Below are positions 34,524 through 43,500 of a stretch of 64,000 nucleotides of DNA, piece by piece. The notes under the pieces were generated by a model. That model was not told the origin of the DNA and searched no databases. It was given only the letters and a program-made list of their open reading frames with translations. A program made the position numbers and the translations under genes. Source of the stretch: Halorientalis litorea (GTDB lineage Archaea; Halobacteriota; Halobacteria; Halobacteriales; Haloarculaceae). Position 1 is the first letter of the stretch. Each line of letters begins with the position of its first letter. The stretch is from NCBI RefSeq assembly GCF_023028225.1, contig NZ_CP095482.1, positions 620,001-684,000 of the forward strand, given 5' to 3'.

Positions 34524-35463
34524 CAACGATCTCTCTCCCCAATTCACGCATCGTTTTGAGCGTTATGTCCTCGTCACTCCGAGCGTTCCCGAGTTCCGAG
34601 AGAAACGAGCAGAGAGGCTGCCACTGCTGTTCGTTCGAGAGATTATGGAGATGGCTCCAGTAGTGGATGTACGTCTCTCTTTCAATCGCTCGCTGGAGGC
34701 CGTCTCTGAGATACCTGTGATGAATCGCTTGTCGCGCTCTCACGGGCATCAACCGAAACACTGGATGGGGCTTGGTCTGTCCGTTCTGTAGATACGTGGC
34801 TGTCAAAGAAGGATACGGTGGGCAGCGAGTTTTGACTACCCCGTTGCTCGTGTCAGGAGAGCCTACCGGATGGTCCCTCGTGAGTATCCACACGAATGAT
34901 TGGAAATTGTTCGTCGGTTTCTCCACGTCCAGGAACGGAACACGAACTGTGTGAATGTCGTTTTCTCGTATCTTTTGTTCCGGCGGAAGCTGATGTCTCG
35001 GGGGCACCAAGGTCTCCGGCCTGTTGAGGCCAGCAGCCGCGTGTACCTCCTTAACTCGCTTCAGTTCCCAGTCGATTACGGCGTCACTGATTTCATCGAA
35101 AAGAACGTGTGAGTAGGTGTGGGTGCATATTTCGTGTTCCACCTCGGCGTCCTGTATCAACTTGACGATGTCGGGAGCGTAAAATAATGGGTCGGTATCC
35201 ATATCCGTTCCCGGATCCGCAGCGAACCATTCTGCACCGAGTGGGCTATCGTGGTCACCGGAACACTCCGGCAGCAAGAGATGACCCACGATATTGAAGC
35301 TAATCGGTACACGATAGACATCACACGCCTTCAACAACCGCTTAAGATACTTGGTCTCTTCTTTTCTGCCGGTACTCAATTTGTCGTACTTCGAGCTCTT
35401 CGTTAGGTCGTGAAAACCCCACCCAAATTCAATCTCAAGGCTCAGTGTTACGTTCCCGGTCAT
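34513..35463 (-). CDS. Polysaccharide deacetylase-like (NodB fold)
   Basis: A 316-residue protein starting MTGNVTLSLEIEFGWGFHD. The zinc-binding second NodB motif is clear (EICTHTYSH). The usual first motif T-F-D-D is replaced by L-E-I-E, so the catalytic base may differ. Later segments PPRHQLPP and YIHYWSHLHNL fit the remaining motifs. It may remove formyl or acetyl groups from an amino sugar, as ArnD does for a formylated lipid-linked sugar. The ATG at 35463 shares a base with the stop of the FkbM gene (TAATG), giving coupling; upstream codons to 35595 are inside that gene and not used. Confidence 0.78.
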   Translation of the reverse strand: MTGNVTLSLEIEFGWGFHDLTKSSKYDKLSTGRKEETKYLKRLLKACDVYRVPISFNIVGHLLLPECSGDHDSPLGAEWFAADPGTDMDTDPLFYAPDIVKLIQDAEVEHEICTHTYSHVLFDEISDAVIDWELKRVKEVHAAAGLNRPETLVPPRHQLPPEQKIRENDIHTVRVPFLDVEKPTNNFQSFVWILTRDHPVGSPDTSNGVVKTRCPPYPSLTATYLQNGQTKPHPVFRLMPVRARQAIHHRYLRDGLQRAIERETYIHYWSHLHNLSNEQQWQPLCSFLSELGNARSDEDITLKTMRELGREIVDDR

Positions 35464-36251
35464 TAGTCCGCTGTGGATTCGGGCTTGAGCCTTCCAAAGA
35501 GTACCTCGCCGGAGCGTCTGGTAGCGAATCCGCGTTGCTGAAGAATTTGTTCGATTTCTTCGAACGTCGCTTCTCCTTCGCGTTCGAAGGAACAATCCAC
35601 TGCTATCTTTTTCACCTCTGTCTCTTCGATCCCGGATAAAACCTCTGGTTCTGCCCCCTCAGCGTCGATCTTGAGAAAGTCGATTGTGTCGATTCCACGT
35701 TCGGCGGCCAAGTCATCGATCGTTCTCGCTTTGACCTCGATTGAGCGTCCGGTGCCCCCATCGTCGGCTGACAGGACTGAGTGGTCAGTCGGATCGTGTC
35801 CCAGTTGTAATTCGATATCTGTCTCGTCCTTCCATGCTACGGACCTGACGATTTCTTCGTTTCCTTCATTGAGGTTGTATTCTAGTGCCTTCTTGTTCTT
35901 TGGATCGGGTTCAATACAGACGACGTGTTTACAATTCTTCGCCGCAGGTCGCGAGAAACCCCCTACAAACGCGCCGATGTCGAAGACGATATCGTTCGGT
36001 TCGACTTCAGCGAACCCTTCAAGAGTATACTTGTCGAAGATTTTCCCGTCCACCAACTCTGGCCAACTGGCCCGTTTCGGAGAAGGAGTGAGATACTCCC
36101 CCCCTTTAATATCCACTACCAGCCACAATCCGTCGTGTGGGACCACGATGCTAGTCTCTTTGTTCGGTGAAACCACTCCGTATATGGACCGAACGACCCA
36201 AAATACCCCGTCCGGAAGGGTATCTTCAACAGCCGACTTGATACGAGTCAT
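35463..36251 (-). CDS. FkbM-family methyltransferase
   Basis: A 262-residue SAM-dependent methyltransferase. SAM site: DIVFDIGAFVGGFSRPAA, followed by VVCIEPDPKN and, further on, IDFLKIDAEGAEPEVL, the FkbM hallmark. These enzymes usually O-methylate sugars. First gene of the operon with the deacetylase and formyltransferase. CTTATAAG and GAGTATC lie just upstream at about 36259-36275 on the minus strand and probably form the promoter. Confidence 0.88.
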   Translation of the reverse strand: MTRIKSAVEDTLPDGVFWVVRSIYGVVSPNKETSIVVPHDGLWLVVDIKGGEYLTPSPKRASWPELVDGKIFDKYTLEGFAEVEPNDIVFDIGAFVGGFSRPAAKNCKHVVCIEPDPKNKKALEYNLNEGNEEIVRSVAWKDETDIELQLGHDPTDHSVLSADDGGTGRSIEVKARTIDDLAAERGIDTIDFLKIDAEGAEPEVLSGIEETEVKKIAVDCSFEREGEATFEEIEQILQQRGFATRRSGEVLFGRLKPESTAD

Positions 36252-36479
36252 GCGTCTTCTTATAAGATACTCTGCCGAAGAGTGTTTTACACTTTCGTAT
36301 CAGGATATAACGTGTCTCCGAGAGGGACTGGATTCTGGATCTCCGATGATTCTTCGCTCCTACCAAAGCTCTGACCACCAACTATAAGAAAGTATCTGAA
36401 CGTGTCATAGCAGTACTTCCGAGATTCAGCGGTACAGTTCGTGATATCGGCTCAATTTTCGGGAAGCACATTGTCTGCA

Positions 36480-37056
36480 AGTGGAATATTCGGAGTCAGT
36501 GGCCACCGAAGCCAACGATTAGATCAATCGAAACGCGACTCCAATGACTGGCGTAATATTGTCCATTCAAAACATCGGCCCGAAACTGGGACGACGCTGA
36601 AGAACGGAAAAGAAGGCGAGCGAACGGTTGCATTGGCTCTTCATGTCTGCGAAGTCCTTGACAGCTGGATAAACCACAAGCACTCGGATACCACCGACGA
36701 GCATGGGCGCGAGCCTCTGATTACCAGCGAGCAGGGCCGGCTGGCGATTAGGACGATGCGAGAGACGGCCTATACAGTCACTCGTCCCTGTCTACTACGG
36801 AGAGCACTGCCCCCACGATAGACGGGAGAGCGATTGCAAAGCAACGGTGTACGGCTATCGGAGCAAGTGCCCGTCGAGCGTCAGCCCCCATTCCATCCGG
36901 AGAGGGTCAATCACTCACATCCCGAACGAAGATGTCTCCGAGGATGTCGTCTCGGACCGCATGAAAGTATCGCCGGACATCCTCGACAAGCACTACGACA
37001 AGCGGGACGAGTAGGTAAAGGTCGAACAGCGACGAGATTACATCAACAGCATCTAA
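36480..37056 (+). pseudogene. Decayed tyrosine recombinase/integrase
   Basis: Mixed plus-strand frames spell the C-terminal half of a haloarchaeal XerC/D-type integrase: RPETGTTLKNGKEGERTVAL, REPLITSEQGRL, YGYRSKCPSSVSPHS-type segment, then VSEDVVSDRMKVSPDILDKH with catalytic-region Tyr in HYDKRDE, a stop, and KVEQRRDYINSI. Frameshifts and one in-frame stop inactivate it. It lies inside the glycan island and may be the relic of the element that brought it. 36252-36479 contains nothing further that I recognise. Confidence 0.78.
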
Positions 37057-37094
37057 ACAAACAAATAACCTCTTTGTGGAGAGGTTCTCGGAAC

Positions 37095-37110
37095 TTTTTT
37101 ATTTATTATA
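37095..37110 (+). promoter_or_regulatory. AT-rich promoter of sulfotransferase-like gene
   Basis: TTTTTTATTTATTATA, 15-30 bases before ATG 37125, with T-rich sequence upstream. Confidence 0.6.
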
Positions 37111-37124
37111 ACACACCATCTAGT

Positions 37125-38456
37125 ATGCGCCAACATTATTTGCGAGTTGCTTTTTTTGGGTTGTTGGCTATTTCGATTATTATGCTGGGAATAAGTTATG
37201 TAACAGCAGAGCCACCCGTCCAATATCAATCAGATATTTCTGGATCGGAAGTAGCACCATCCAATAATAATTGGACCGTTTTTACCTCACATGGCTTCAC
37301 TCAGACTACGAATAGTTCGCTAACCGCTATTGGGGACGATGGGCGGGTGCAATATTTCAATAACACCTATCACACCTACATGGATGTTGATCCTAGTCCA
37401 GAAGGAAAGTACACTGTCCAGTACGTCGCAGTCGAGCAGCTGCCTGCAGAAGAGTGTGGAGGTGCCCGAATATGTTATAAAAACATCATTGAACGAGTGA
37501 ACATTACTACTGACGAAACTACCCGCCTGTATGAGGAGGTTCGGCCGGGACCGACACAACACGATCCTCGTTGGCACGATGTTGACCGGGTGAACGAGAC
37601 TCATTATTTGGTCGGTGACATTCAACACGATGCTGTTACCCTCATGAACATTTCAAATCAGATGATAGTGTGGGAATGGCGGGCGCAGAGTCACTATTCG
37701 ACACGATCTGGTGGCGACTTCCCAGAGACATGGACGCATTTGAATGATGTGGAGGTTCTTCCTGATGGTCGCTTCATGGCGAGTATGCGAAATCAGGATG
37801 AAGTCGTGTTCCTGACCCGTAGCGGTGGTGTTCAGGAAAAATGGACTTTGGGGGAAGATGGTAATCACTCAATTTTGTATGAACAGCACAACCCAGACTA
37901 CATCCCTCGCTCGGAGGGGGGACCAGCTGTAATCGTCTCGGATAGTGAAAATGACCGTGTTATTGAATATGAGCGGCAGAACGGCCAGTGGGAGCAAACA
38001 TGGGTATGGCAAGACGAACAAATGAATTGGCCGCGAGATGCGGATCGATTACCGAACGGCCATACTTTGATCACGGATACAAGTGGTGGGCGTATTCTGG
38101 AGGTTAACGCTTCTGGAGATATTGTTTGGAGCGTGTCAGTGAAAAGTCCCTATGAGGCGGAAAGGTTAGGGACGGGTGATGAAAGCCAAAACGGGCCAGC
38201 GGCTTCAAGCACTAGATTAGAGTCCAAAACTGTTGAAAGAACAGCAAAACAAGGCTTGTGGCCGCAATTCCGAGCGCAATTCACTGACTGGCTTCCAGCA
38301 AAGCTCATTCATGGAATTGCTTTTGTCACTCCCTATTGGATGGGTTTTGAACAAGTCGGACTCGTGGCGTTAGCTTTTGTTACACTTGTTAGTTGGATAT
38401 TCCTTGAGATATGGTGGTCTGGTTGGAAATTCCGGAATCCGGTGGTCCGACAATAA
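37125..38456 (+). CDS. Arylsulfotransferase (ASST)-like membrane protein
   Basis: A 443-residue protein: an N-terminal signal-anchor helix (VAFFGLLAISIIMLGISYV), a beta-propeller outside the cell with repeats such as THLNDVEVLPDGRFMASMRN, DRVIEYERQNGQWEQTWVW and DADRLPNGHTLITDTSGGRI, and one or two C-terminal helices (LVALAFVTLVSWIFLEIWW). This is the arrangement of archaeal arylsulfotransferase-like proteins, which may move sulfate onto surface glycans. The catalytic histidines of bacterial ASST cannot be assigned with certainty. The ATG at 37125 is chosen because the upstream open frame to 36834 runs through the integrase remnant. Confidence 0.78.
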   Translation: MRQHYLRVAFFGLLAISIIMLGISYVTAEPPVQYQSDISGSEVAPSNNNWTVFTSHGFTQTTNSSLTAIGDDGRVQYFNNTYHTYMDVDPSPEGKYTVQYVAVEQLPAEECGGARICYKNIIERVNITTDETTRLYEEVRPGPTQHDPRWHDVDRVNETHYLVGDIQHDAVTLMNISNQMIVWEWRAQSHYSTRSGGDFPETWTHLNDVEVLPDGRFMASMRNQDEVVFLTRSGGVQEKWTLGEDGNHSILYEQHNPDYIPRSEGGPAVIVSDSENDRVIEYERQNGQWEQTWVWQDEQMNWPRDADRLPNGHTLITDTSGGRILEVNASGDIVWSVSVKSPYEAERLGTGDESQNGPAASSTRLESKTVERTAKQGLWPQFRAQFTDWLPAKLIHGIAFVTPYWMGFEQVGLVALAFVTLVSWIFLEIWWSGWKFRNPVVRQ

Positions 38457-38504
38457 GAGGATAGTTCAGCCTAATAATCACTACGGACCGCTCTTCTTCA
38501 ACAT

Positions 38505-40775
38505 TCACTCGCCTCTCACGTCATTGAATAGTATCACTACGCTTCCGGCGTCGTAGATGCGTTGGTGCTCATTCGCTCGGATGAACGAGATTGGTTCGGT
38601 GTTCTTTTGAGTGTACGTTGAGAATCCGGTTTTGAAATTGAGTACTTTTCCAGTACGAGTCGAAAACTCGTTGAGGTAGATATACGATGGGGAAATGAAC
38701 GATCGACTTTCGATTTCACTCACCGTGACGCCGGGCGGTTTGGACGTATCGTACCCCGTATAAAAGTATTGACTCGATATGCCACGGCCGCCGGTATATA
38801 TCAGATTTGTGCGCTTGTGTTCTATCAACCACTTGGTGGATTGCACCTCGATTTCGGACTCGTATCTGCCAAAGAAGTTGTACAATTGTCTATCACTCCC
38901 CTCATTCAGGATGCGATCCTGTTCAAGCGACGCCTGTGGTGAACGACCGTGTGTCACTGTCGCGGAAATAAATCCTGTATTCAATAGGAGGGTCACGAAC
39001 AAGATGACACTAAAGACGTAGATCCCGCCGCTCTCGGAGTTGAACGTCACTTTCGAGATCAAAACGCTGGTGAGCACAGCGAACGAGGCGACAAAGAAGA
39101 GGCCGATCATGTAGATCCGGGAAATTCCGAAGACACTCGTCGGTGCGAAAGCGGACACGAAAAGCAACATTCCCCCGACACCGAGTGACATGTGGAGCGC
39201 ATCCGTCTCAATCGAGGGCAGCAAATTCAAGAGTCGGTTTGCGGTGCCTGGAAGCCATTTCGAAATTCTGCTTCGCCGCAGTATCTCCAGACAGACCATA
39301 CTGACACCAATCCCTGCCAGTAGCGTAATTAAGATATATTCGTACTGAATAAGTTGGTAAGTCAGACTAGGTAAAGAAGCTGAGATGGCGTGCCCGGCTG
39401 ACGACGTGGCTGTGAAGAACTCTTGGAGTTCAACGATCACCGCAATCGGAATTCCCCAGATTGCTCGCAGCGGTCGACTTGAAGCTACGAGGTTGTACCA
39501 GAGGTTTAATACGACGATTGAGAATACGACAAGTGAAGTACTGGGTTGCCGCCTATTTGGGAACAGACCATCTCCAACGAAACCATCGATAATTCGGAAT
39601 ATAAACACGATGATGAGGATGAACAGAAAGATGGGTGCAACACCGTAGTGAGAGACGGTCGCACCGAATACTGCCGCCACTAAAACCACACTACATAGAC
39701 GGTCCGGGAGTTCATCATCGAGCAACGCAACTAGAAAGATACCGACGAACAAGATTGCTGAACCAGTCCGGATGATGTGTCCAAGCTTAGTAAAAAATGG
39801 GAACGAAAACACGTAAAGGAGCGTCGCCATCATTCCGCCCTTTACGCTCAGCCAACGCGTGTTAACCTTGTTCAGCGCGACCACAACCAGCGAGAAATAG
39901 AGCGGAAAGACGAGTTTGTACACCCACATGAGTGGCACGTCACCGAGGATCGAGACGACGGGTTGTGTAATGACAATTTGCAACATTCCATTTTTATTCA
40001 ACATTAAATCCGGATTCCAGAACTCGTGGCTAATCACGAGATTCGCGACGTAGTACTCAGTCGGATTGATCAGAGCTGGAAGTGCTATGTGATTCTGTAA
40101 CAACAGCGCAATTGCGACACACCAAACTGTGAAATTCGGGAATTTGGGTTCACTCTGCTGGAACCCGATCACGACTGTAAGAAGGCCGATAATGAGATAT
40201 AATCCCAGCAGAAGACGATTATCAGCATACCACCGGAGCAGTAACCCACCGAAGACCGCGATCGCGGGCAGTGATAACAAAAATAGCGGATACGGTGTGT
40301 AGAGGCGAGCCAAATCATTCCAGGTCGGAAGTTCTGGTTCAGCATCTGAATATCGAAACCCGACGGTTAGAATCCCGGTGACTGTCAGGAATACTGTTAG
40401 CAATATCTCTTCAGTGAATGGGGGAGTACTGATGATTATTGTTGTGAGATAGACGGTATTCACCGTGGCCCCGACAAGCATGATGACGACGAGGCTCAAA
40501 GCAACTGCATATAATAAATCACTCACTCGATTAAGCGTACTACCGCCGAGTCCGAGTACAAGTGTTCCGGGAACCAACAGCAGGTAACTAATTACAATCA
40601 ATGGCCGTAACAGCGGGAGATTCAGAACCACAACAGCGACCACCATCAGATGCACGGCGACAATAGTTGTTGTCAGCTTTGTATTGTTACTTGACGAGGA
40701 TAGCCAGCCTACAATAGACTGTCCAGCGGTCGAATCAAGAAATCGCCGCTTGCACCACCCTTCAAATGTGTTCAT
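38505..40775 (-). CDS. Large multi-helix membrane protein, DUF2206-like
   Basis: A 756-residue membrane protein with about 15-18 hydrophobic helices and a final soluble domain of about 130 residues rich in Tyr and Ser (EIEVQSTKWLIEHKRTN... YTGYDTSKPPGVTVSEIE). The layout (many helices, Asp/Glu near the first loop, C-terminal extracytoplasmic domain) matches DUF2206 proteins of archaeal glycan clusters, thought to be related to GT-C glycosyltransferases or polymerases. It may act on the flipped lipid-linked oligosaccharide outside the membrane. Its ATG overlaps the stop of the upstream glycosyltransferase gene. Confidence 0.75.
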   Translation of the reverse strand: MNTFEGWCKRRFLDSTAGQSIVGWLSSSSNNTKLTTTIVAVHLMVVAVVVLNLPLLRPLIVISYLLLVPGTLVLGLGGSTLNRVSDLLYAVALSLVVIMLVGATVNTVYLTTIIISTPPFTEEILLTVFLTVTGILTVGFRYSDAEPELPTWNDLARLYTPYPLFLLSLPAIAVFGGLLLRWYADNRLLLGLYLIIGLLTVVIGFQQSEPKFPNFTVWCVAIALLLQNHIALPALINPTEYYVANLVISHEFWNPDLMLNKNGMLQIVITQPVVSILGDVPLMWVYKLVFPLYFSLVVVALNKVNTRWLSVKGGMMATLLYVFSFPFFTKLGHIIRTGSAILFVGIFLVALLDDELPDRLCSVVLVAAVFGATVSHYGVAPIFLFILIIVFIFRIIDGFVGDGLFPNRRQPSTSLVVFSIVVLNLWYNLVASSRPLRAIWGIPIAVIVELQEFFTATSSAGHAISASLPSLTYQLIQYEYILITLLAGIGVSMVCLEILRRSRISKWLPGTANRLLNLLPSIETDALHMSLGVGGMLLFVSAFAPTSVFGISRIYMIGLFFVASFAVLTSVLISKVTFNSESGGIYVFSVILFVTLLLNTGFISATVTHGRSPQASLEQDRILNEGSDRQLYNFFGRYESEIEVQSTKWLIEHKRTNLIYTGGRGISSQYFYTGYDTSKPPGVTVSEIESRSFISPSYIYLNEFSTRTGKVLNFKTGFSTYTQKNTEPISFIRANEHQRIYDAGSVVILFNDVRGE

Positions 40776-41911
40776 TACTGATATGAAGCACTCACTGTTA
40801 GAAGTTCAGTCATCCTATTACCAAACTGTTCGTAATTCTCAGGTTCGACCAATTCTCCGTCTTGCACGATATCACGAACCCCCGGTACATTGAAACCAAT
40901 CACCGTCGCTCCATATTCTTGTGCTTCCCCCGGTGGTAGGTTTCTGCCTTCTCGCGTTGAGCAAGTGGCATATACATCACAGATTTCGTATAGTGCGACG
41001 AGGTGCTCGTCCGAGACAAACCCAGTGAATATAACGTTTTCTCCAGCCCGTTGTTGAAGTTTCTCAAAGTACTCGTCAACAGTCGGTTTCCCCGCAATCA
41101 CGAGTTTCGCCTTTGGGACTTCTTTTCGTACTGATTCAAATGTTTCAATCAGCTCCAGAACGTTTTTCGTTGCAGTCAGTCGACCGACAAACAAAACGAC
41201 CGGGTCCGTCAGTTCAATGCCGTATTCTTTTTTTACGCCTTCGACATCCGGTTCAACACCATCGAAACGTTCGCTTTCCGTATTATTCTGGATTACAAGA
41301 CTGTCAACTCCTGATTTTTGTCGCAGGATCTCGCGCGATGATTGGCTAATTGAACAGGCGACATCAGCCTGCTTGACTAACCAACTTTCCTCTTCAAAAT
41401 ATTCTAAGACTCGCATGAATGCCTGCTGCTGAATATCTGGCATAGCTTCCGGTTCTGGAACGTGATAATGCCAGGTGATATAGGGGATGTCAGATTGCCT
41501 GCTAGCAGCCCATGCAAGAAAATGTAGAGGATATCTGTGGCTAATCAAGAGATCGTATGACTGGAGTTTCTTAACTGTTGGAATTGATTTTGGAGCATAG
41601 AGTGGGAGCAATATCTGATGAAGTTTGTTGAGATAAAAATTTGACGGGGTTCCAAGAACCTCTAGAGAGACTCCTTCTGGTGGTTCCATGTCACATTCAA
41701 TAACGAATAGCGTCACCTCAAACCCATTGTTCGTCAACTCTCTAGCCTGTTGCTCGATCTCTCTACTCACCCCTGCTGACCCACGTAGCGCCAGCGATAG
41801 AATCGCTATCTCTTGCTTTTTATTCTCACCTATGATTTCACTGGAAAGTTCGGTAACGGTCGAGCATCCACGGAAACGTTCAATATCATATTTCGCCGCT
41901 GACTCAGTCAT
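40775..41911 (-). CDS. GT4 glycosyltransferase
   Basis: A 378-residue GT-B enzyme. The N-terminal domain has EIAILSLALRGSAGVSREIE; donor-domain motifs are VLFVGRLTATKNVLELIE, KLVIAGKPTVDEYFE, NVIFTGFVSDEHL and the E-rich STREGRNLPPGEAQEYGATVIG. The first 33 residues (before KKQEIAIL) are an extra acidic stretch, so a later start is possible. It is the first gene of a two-gene operon with the DUF2206-like protein, one base overlapping. The divergent gap 41912-42183 is AT-rich but no single promoter stands out. Confidence 0.87.
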   Translation of the reverse strand: MTESAAKYDIERFRGCSTVTELSSEIIGENKKQEIAILSLALRGSAGVSREIEQQARELTNNGFEVTLFVIECDMEPPEGVSLEVLGTPSNFYLNKLHQILLPLYAPKSIPTVKKLQSYDLLISHRYPLHFLAWAASRQSDIPYITWHYHVPEPEAMPDIQQQAFMRVLEYFEEESWLVKQADVACSISQSSREILRQKSGVDSLVIQNNTESERFDGVEPDVEGVKKEYGIELTDPVVLFVGRLTATKNVLELIETFESVRKEVPKAKLVIAGKPTVDEYFEKLQQRAGENVIFTGFVSDEHLVALYEICDVYATCSTREGRNLPPGEAQEYGATVIGFNVPGVRDIVQDGELVEPENYEQFGNRMTELLTVSASYQ

Positions 41912-42183
41912 GTGTTCTCATTGAATTGGCTATATTCTTAATCCCCAGTCATCCTAGTTCGTGAGTTATATTACACTAATAGGGGTAACGCGTTGCGTCT
42001 AAGCTATGTTGTATCTCTCCCTTTAACAGACCCATGCTTAAATCTACAGGGATCAAAGTGCCCCCTGAACGAATCCACGAACTGCATTGATCGGACTTGC
42101 TGTGATGATTCTGACATTAAAAACCGCACAATTGATACTTGATCAGCAGAAATAATTCGAGTACGACATAGCAACCAAAAATT

Positions 42184-42702
42184 ATGAAAATTATCTCAGC
42201 ACGAGTACTTATTCTGGTCATCCTAGTTTGTTGCCAAGTGTTTTTGTTTTCGCTTTATGCTCAGCAGCCGACAAATGCGGACGCTTGGGTCTTGCCAGGG
42301 CCTGATGAATTTACTGAGGACCCTGTGGAGTATCTTGGTGATCGGGTTGTGCTTGGGGGATACGTTCAGAGTGTTGATCCAACAGCCATTCGTGTCCAAA
42401 CAACCACGGGACCGCATGAGATCGACATAACTGGCAGAGATTGGAGAAATCTGGAGAGGGGAGACAAGATCCGCGTATACGGTGTTTTAGCAAGCGAAAA
42501 TAGTATTCGAGTAATTCACGCCTTTGCAGTCCCAAACGAGAATTTGTGGTACACTTGGGGTATCTCTTTGTTTGCTGGCATTTGGGTTTTTACTAGATTC
42601 ATCCGACATTGGAAAATAAACAGGGAAACTTTACATTTCTGTGAGCGTACTCCGGAACCCGCCTATGCGAATAAAAAAGTTGAGGGCGAGGATAATGCCT
42701 GA
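42184..42702 (+). CDS. Membrane-anchored OB-fold-like protein
   Basis: A 172-residue protein with an N-terminal helix (VLILVILVCCQVFLFSLYA), then a small beta domain (YLGDRVVLGGYVQSVDPTAIRVQTTTGPHEI... DKIRVYGVLA) resembling an OB fold of the DNA/tRNA- or glycan-binding kind, and a second helix (WGISLFAGIWVFTRFI). The domain faces outside if the first helix is a signal anchor. It overlaps the next gene by 8 bases. No catalytic motif. Confidence 0.68.
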   Translation: MKIISARVLILVILVCCQVFLFSLYAQQPTNADAWVLPGPDEFTEDPVEYLGDRVVLGGYVQSVDPTAIRVQTTTGPHEIDITGRDWRNLERGDKIRVYGVLASENSIRVIHAFAVPNENLWYTWGISLFAGIWVFTRFIRHWKINRETLHFCERTPEPAYANKKVEGEDNA

Positions 42703-43195
42703 TTTGTTAGCACATGTACTTATAGCGTATACAGTATGCCGAACTATGTCATTTCATTGGGAGTGGATTACCAAGCAGTACATCACTATCGGGATGATGG
42801 GGGCTTTTATTCCTGATTTGATGAAAGTCAGATTAGTTTTGCCGAGTAGAATTGTTGAGCAGATTGTTGGCTATCCGTTTGGATGGGGGAGTTTACACAC
42901 TGGTGGAGGCGTTATTTTGAGTGTACTCGTCGGGGTGATTCTGCTTTCACCTGAAGAACGCTACCGTAGTGGTCTCCTTTTAGGAGTCGGGTCTGGGACT
43001 CATCTTTTGACTGATAGCCTGCTTCTCACCCCCACAGGACACACTCAACAACTTTTCTGGCCTTTCCTACAATATCGCGTCCCCAGTCCGGGTCTGTATC
43101 TCAGTACACAGGTTTGGCCAGTAGTTGTGACTGGCTGTGTTGCTGCACTTGTTTGGGCTATTCAGAGCACCCGTTATAAAAATGAATGCAACTGA
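42695..43195 (+). CDS. YdjM/LexA-binding-type membrane hydrolase-like protein
   Basis: A 166-residue membrane protein: MPDLLAHVLIAYTV, then AFIPDLMKVRLVL, WGSLHTGGGV and LGVGSGTHLLTDSLLLTP. The spaced His and Asp residues (LLAH, IPD, LHT, HLLTD) are those of the YdjM family, often called membrane-bound metal-dependent hydrolases. A second member lies at 62642-63217. Its pairing here with an OB-like protein inside the glycan island is of unknown meaning. Confidence 0.78.
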   Translation: MPDLLAHVLIAYTVCRTMSFHWEWITKQYITIGMMGAFIPDLMKVRLVLPSRIVEQIVGYPFGWGSLHTGGGVILSVLVGVILLSPEERYRSGLLLGVGSGTHLLTDSLLLTPTGHTQQLFWPFLQYRVPSPGLYLSTQVWPVVVTGCVAALVWAIQSTRYKNECN

Positions 43196-43224
43196 AGATG
43201 GCTGAGAGACTGCATCAATACCAC

Positions 43225-43233
43225 TTTTATATT
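43225..43233 (+). promoter_or_regulatory. TATA box of small-protein/GT4/epimerase/sulfatase operon
   Basis: TTTTATATT centred about 25 bases before ATG 43253. Confidence 0.65.
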
Positions 43234-43252
43234 GTGGGCTTCATCTTGGCAT

Positions 43253-43483
43253 ATGAGCGATACCCCAGATCTTGAATCGGTTGACATACCTTCCGAGTTA
43301 CTGCTAAGAATACAAAACCGTGTTGATTATACCGAATTCGAGGATGCTAACCAGTATATTATATATGTACTTGAAGAAGTGATCCACTCGACTGAGCAGG
43401 AAACAGAACTAAGTCATAATAGTGATGTTGATGAACACCAAGTCGAGGAAAGACTCGAATCTCTCGGCTATCTAAACGAGTAG
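43253..43483 (+). CDS. Small acidic protein with the tail of the phosphatase-family proteins
   Basis: A 76-residue protein. The N-terminal half (SVDIPSELLLRIQNRVDYTEFEDANQYIIYVLEEVI) resembles small ribbon-helix-helix or helical-dimer proteins; the C-terminal half is acidic and ends EERLESLGYLNE. The same [E/D]-x-R-L-x-x-L-G-Y ending closes both short phosphatase-superfamily proteins in this island. It may be an interaction tag or a detached regulatory tail. The start is ATG 43253, supported by the TATA box; it leads an operon of four genes. Confidence 0.7.
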   Translation: MSDTPDLESVDIPSELLLRIQNRVDYTEFEDANQYIIYVLEEVIHSTEQETELSHNSDVDEHQVEERLESLGYLNE

Positions 43484-43500
43484 CTGTATCATATTATAAA

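Noticed and set aside
36834-37124. N-terminal extension of the arylsulfotransferase-like protein
   Set aside because: These codons are out-of-frame integrase remnant; the AT-rich promoter and signal-anchor helix put the start at 37125.
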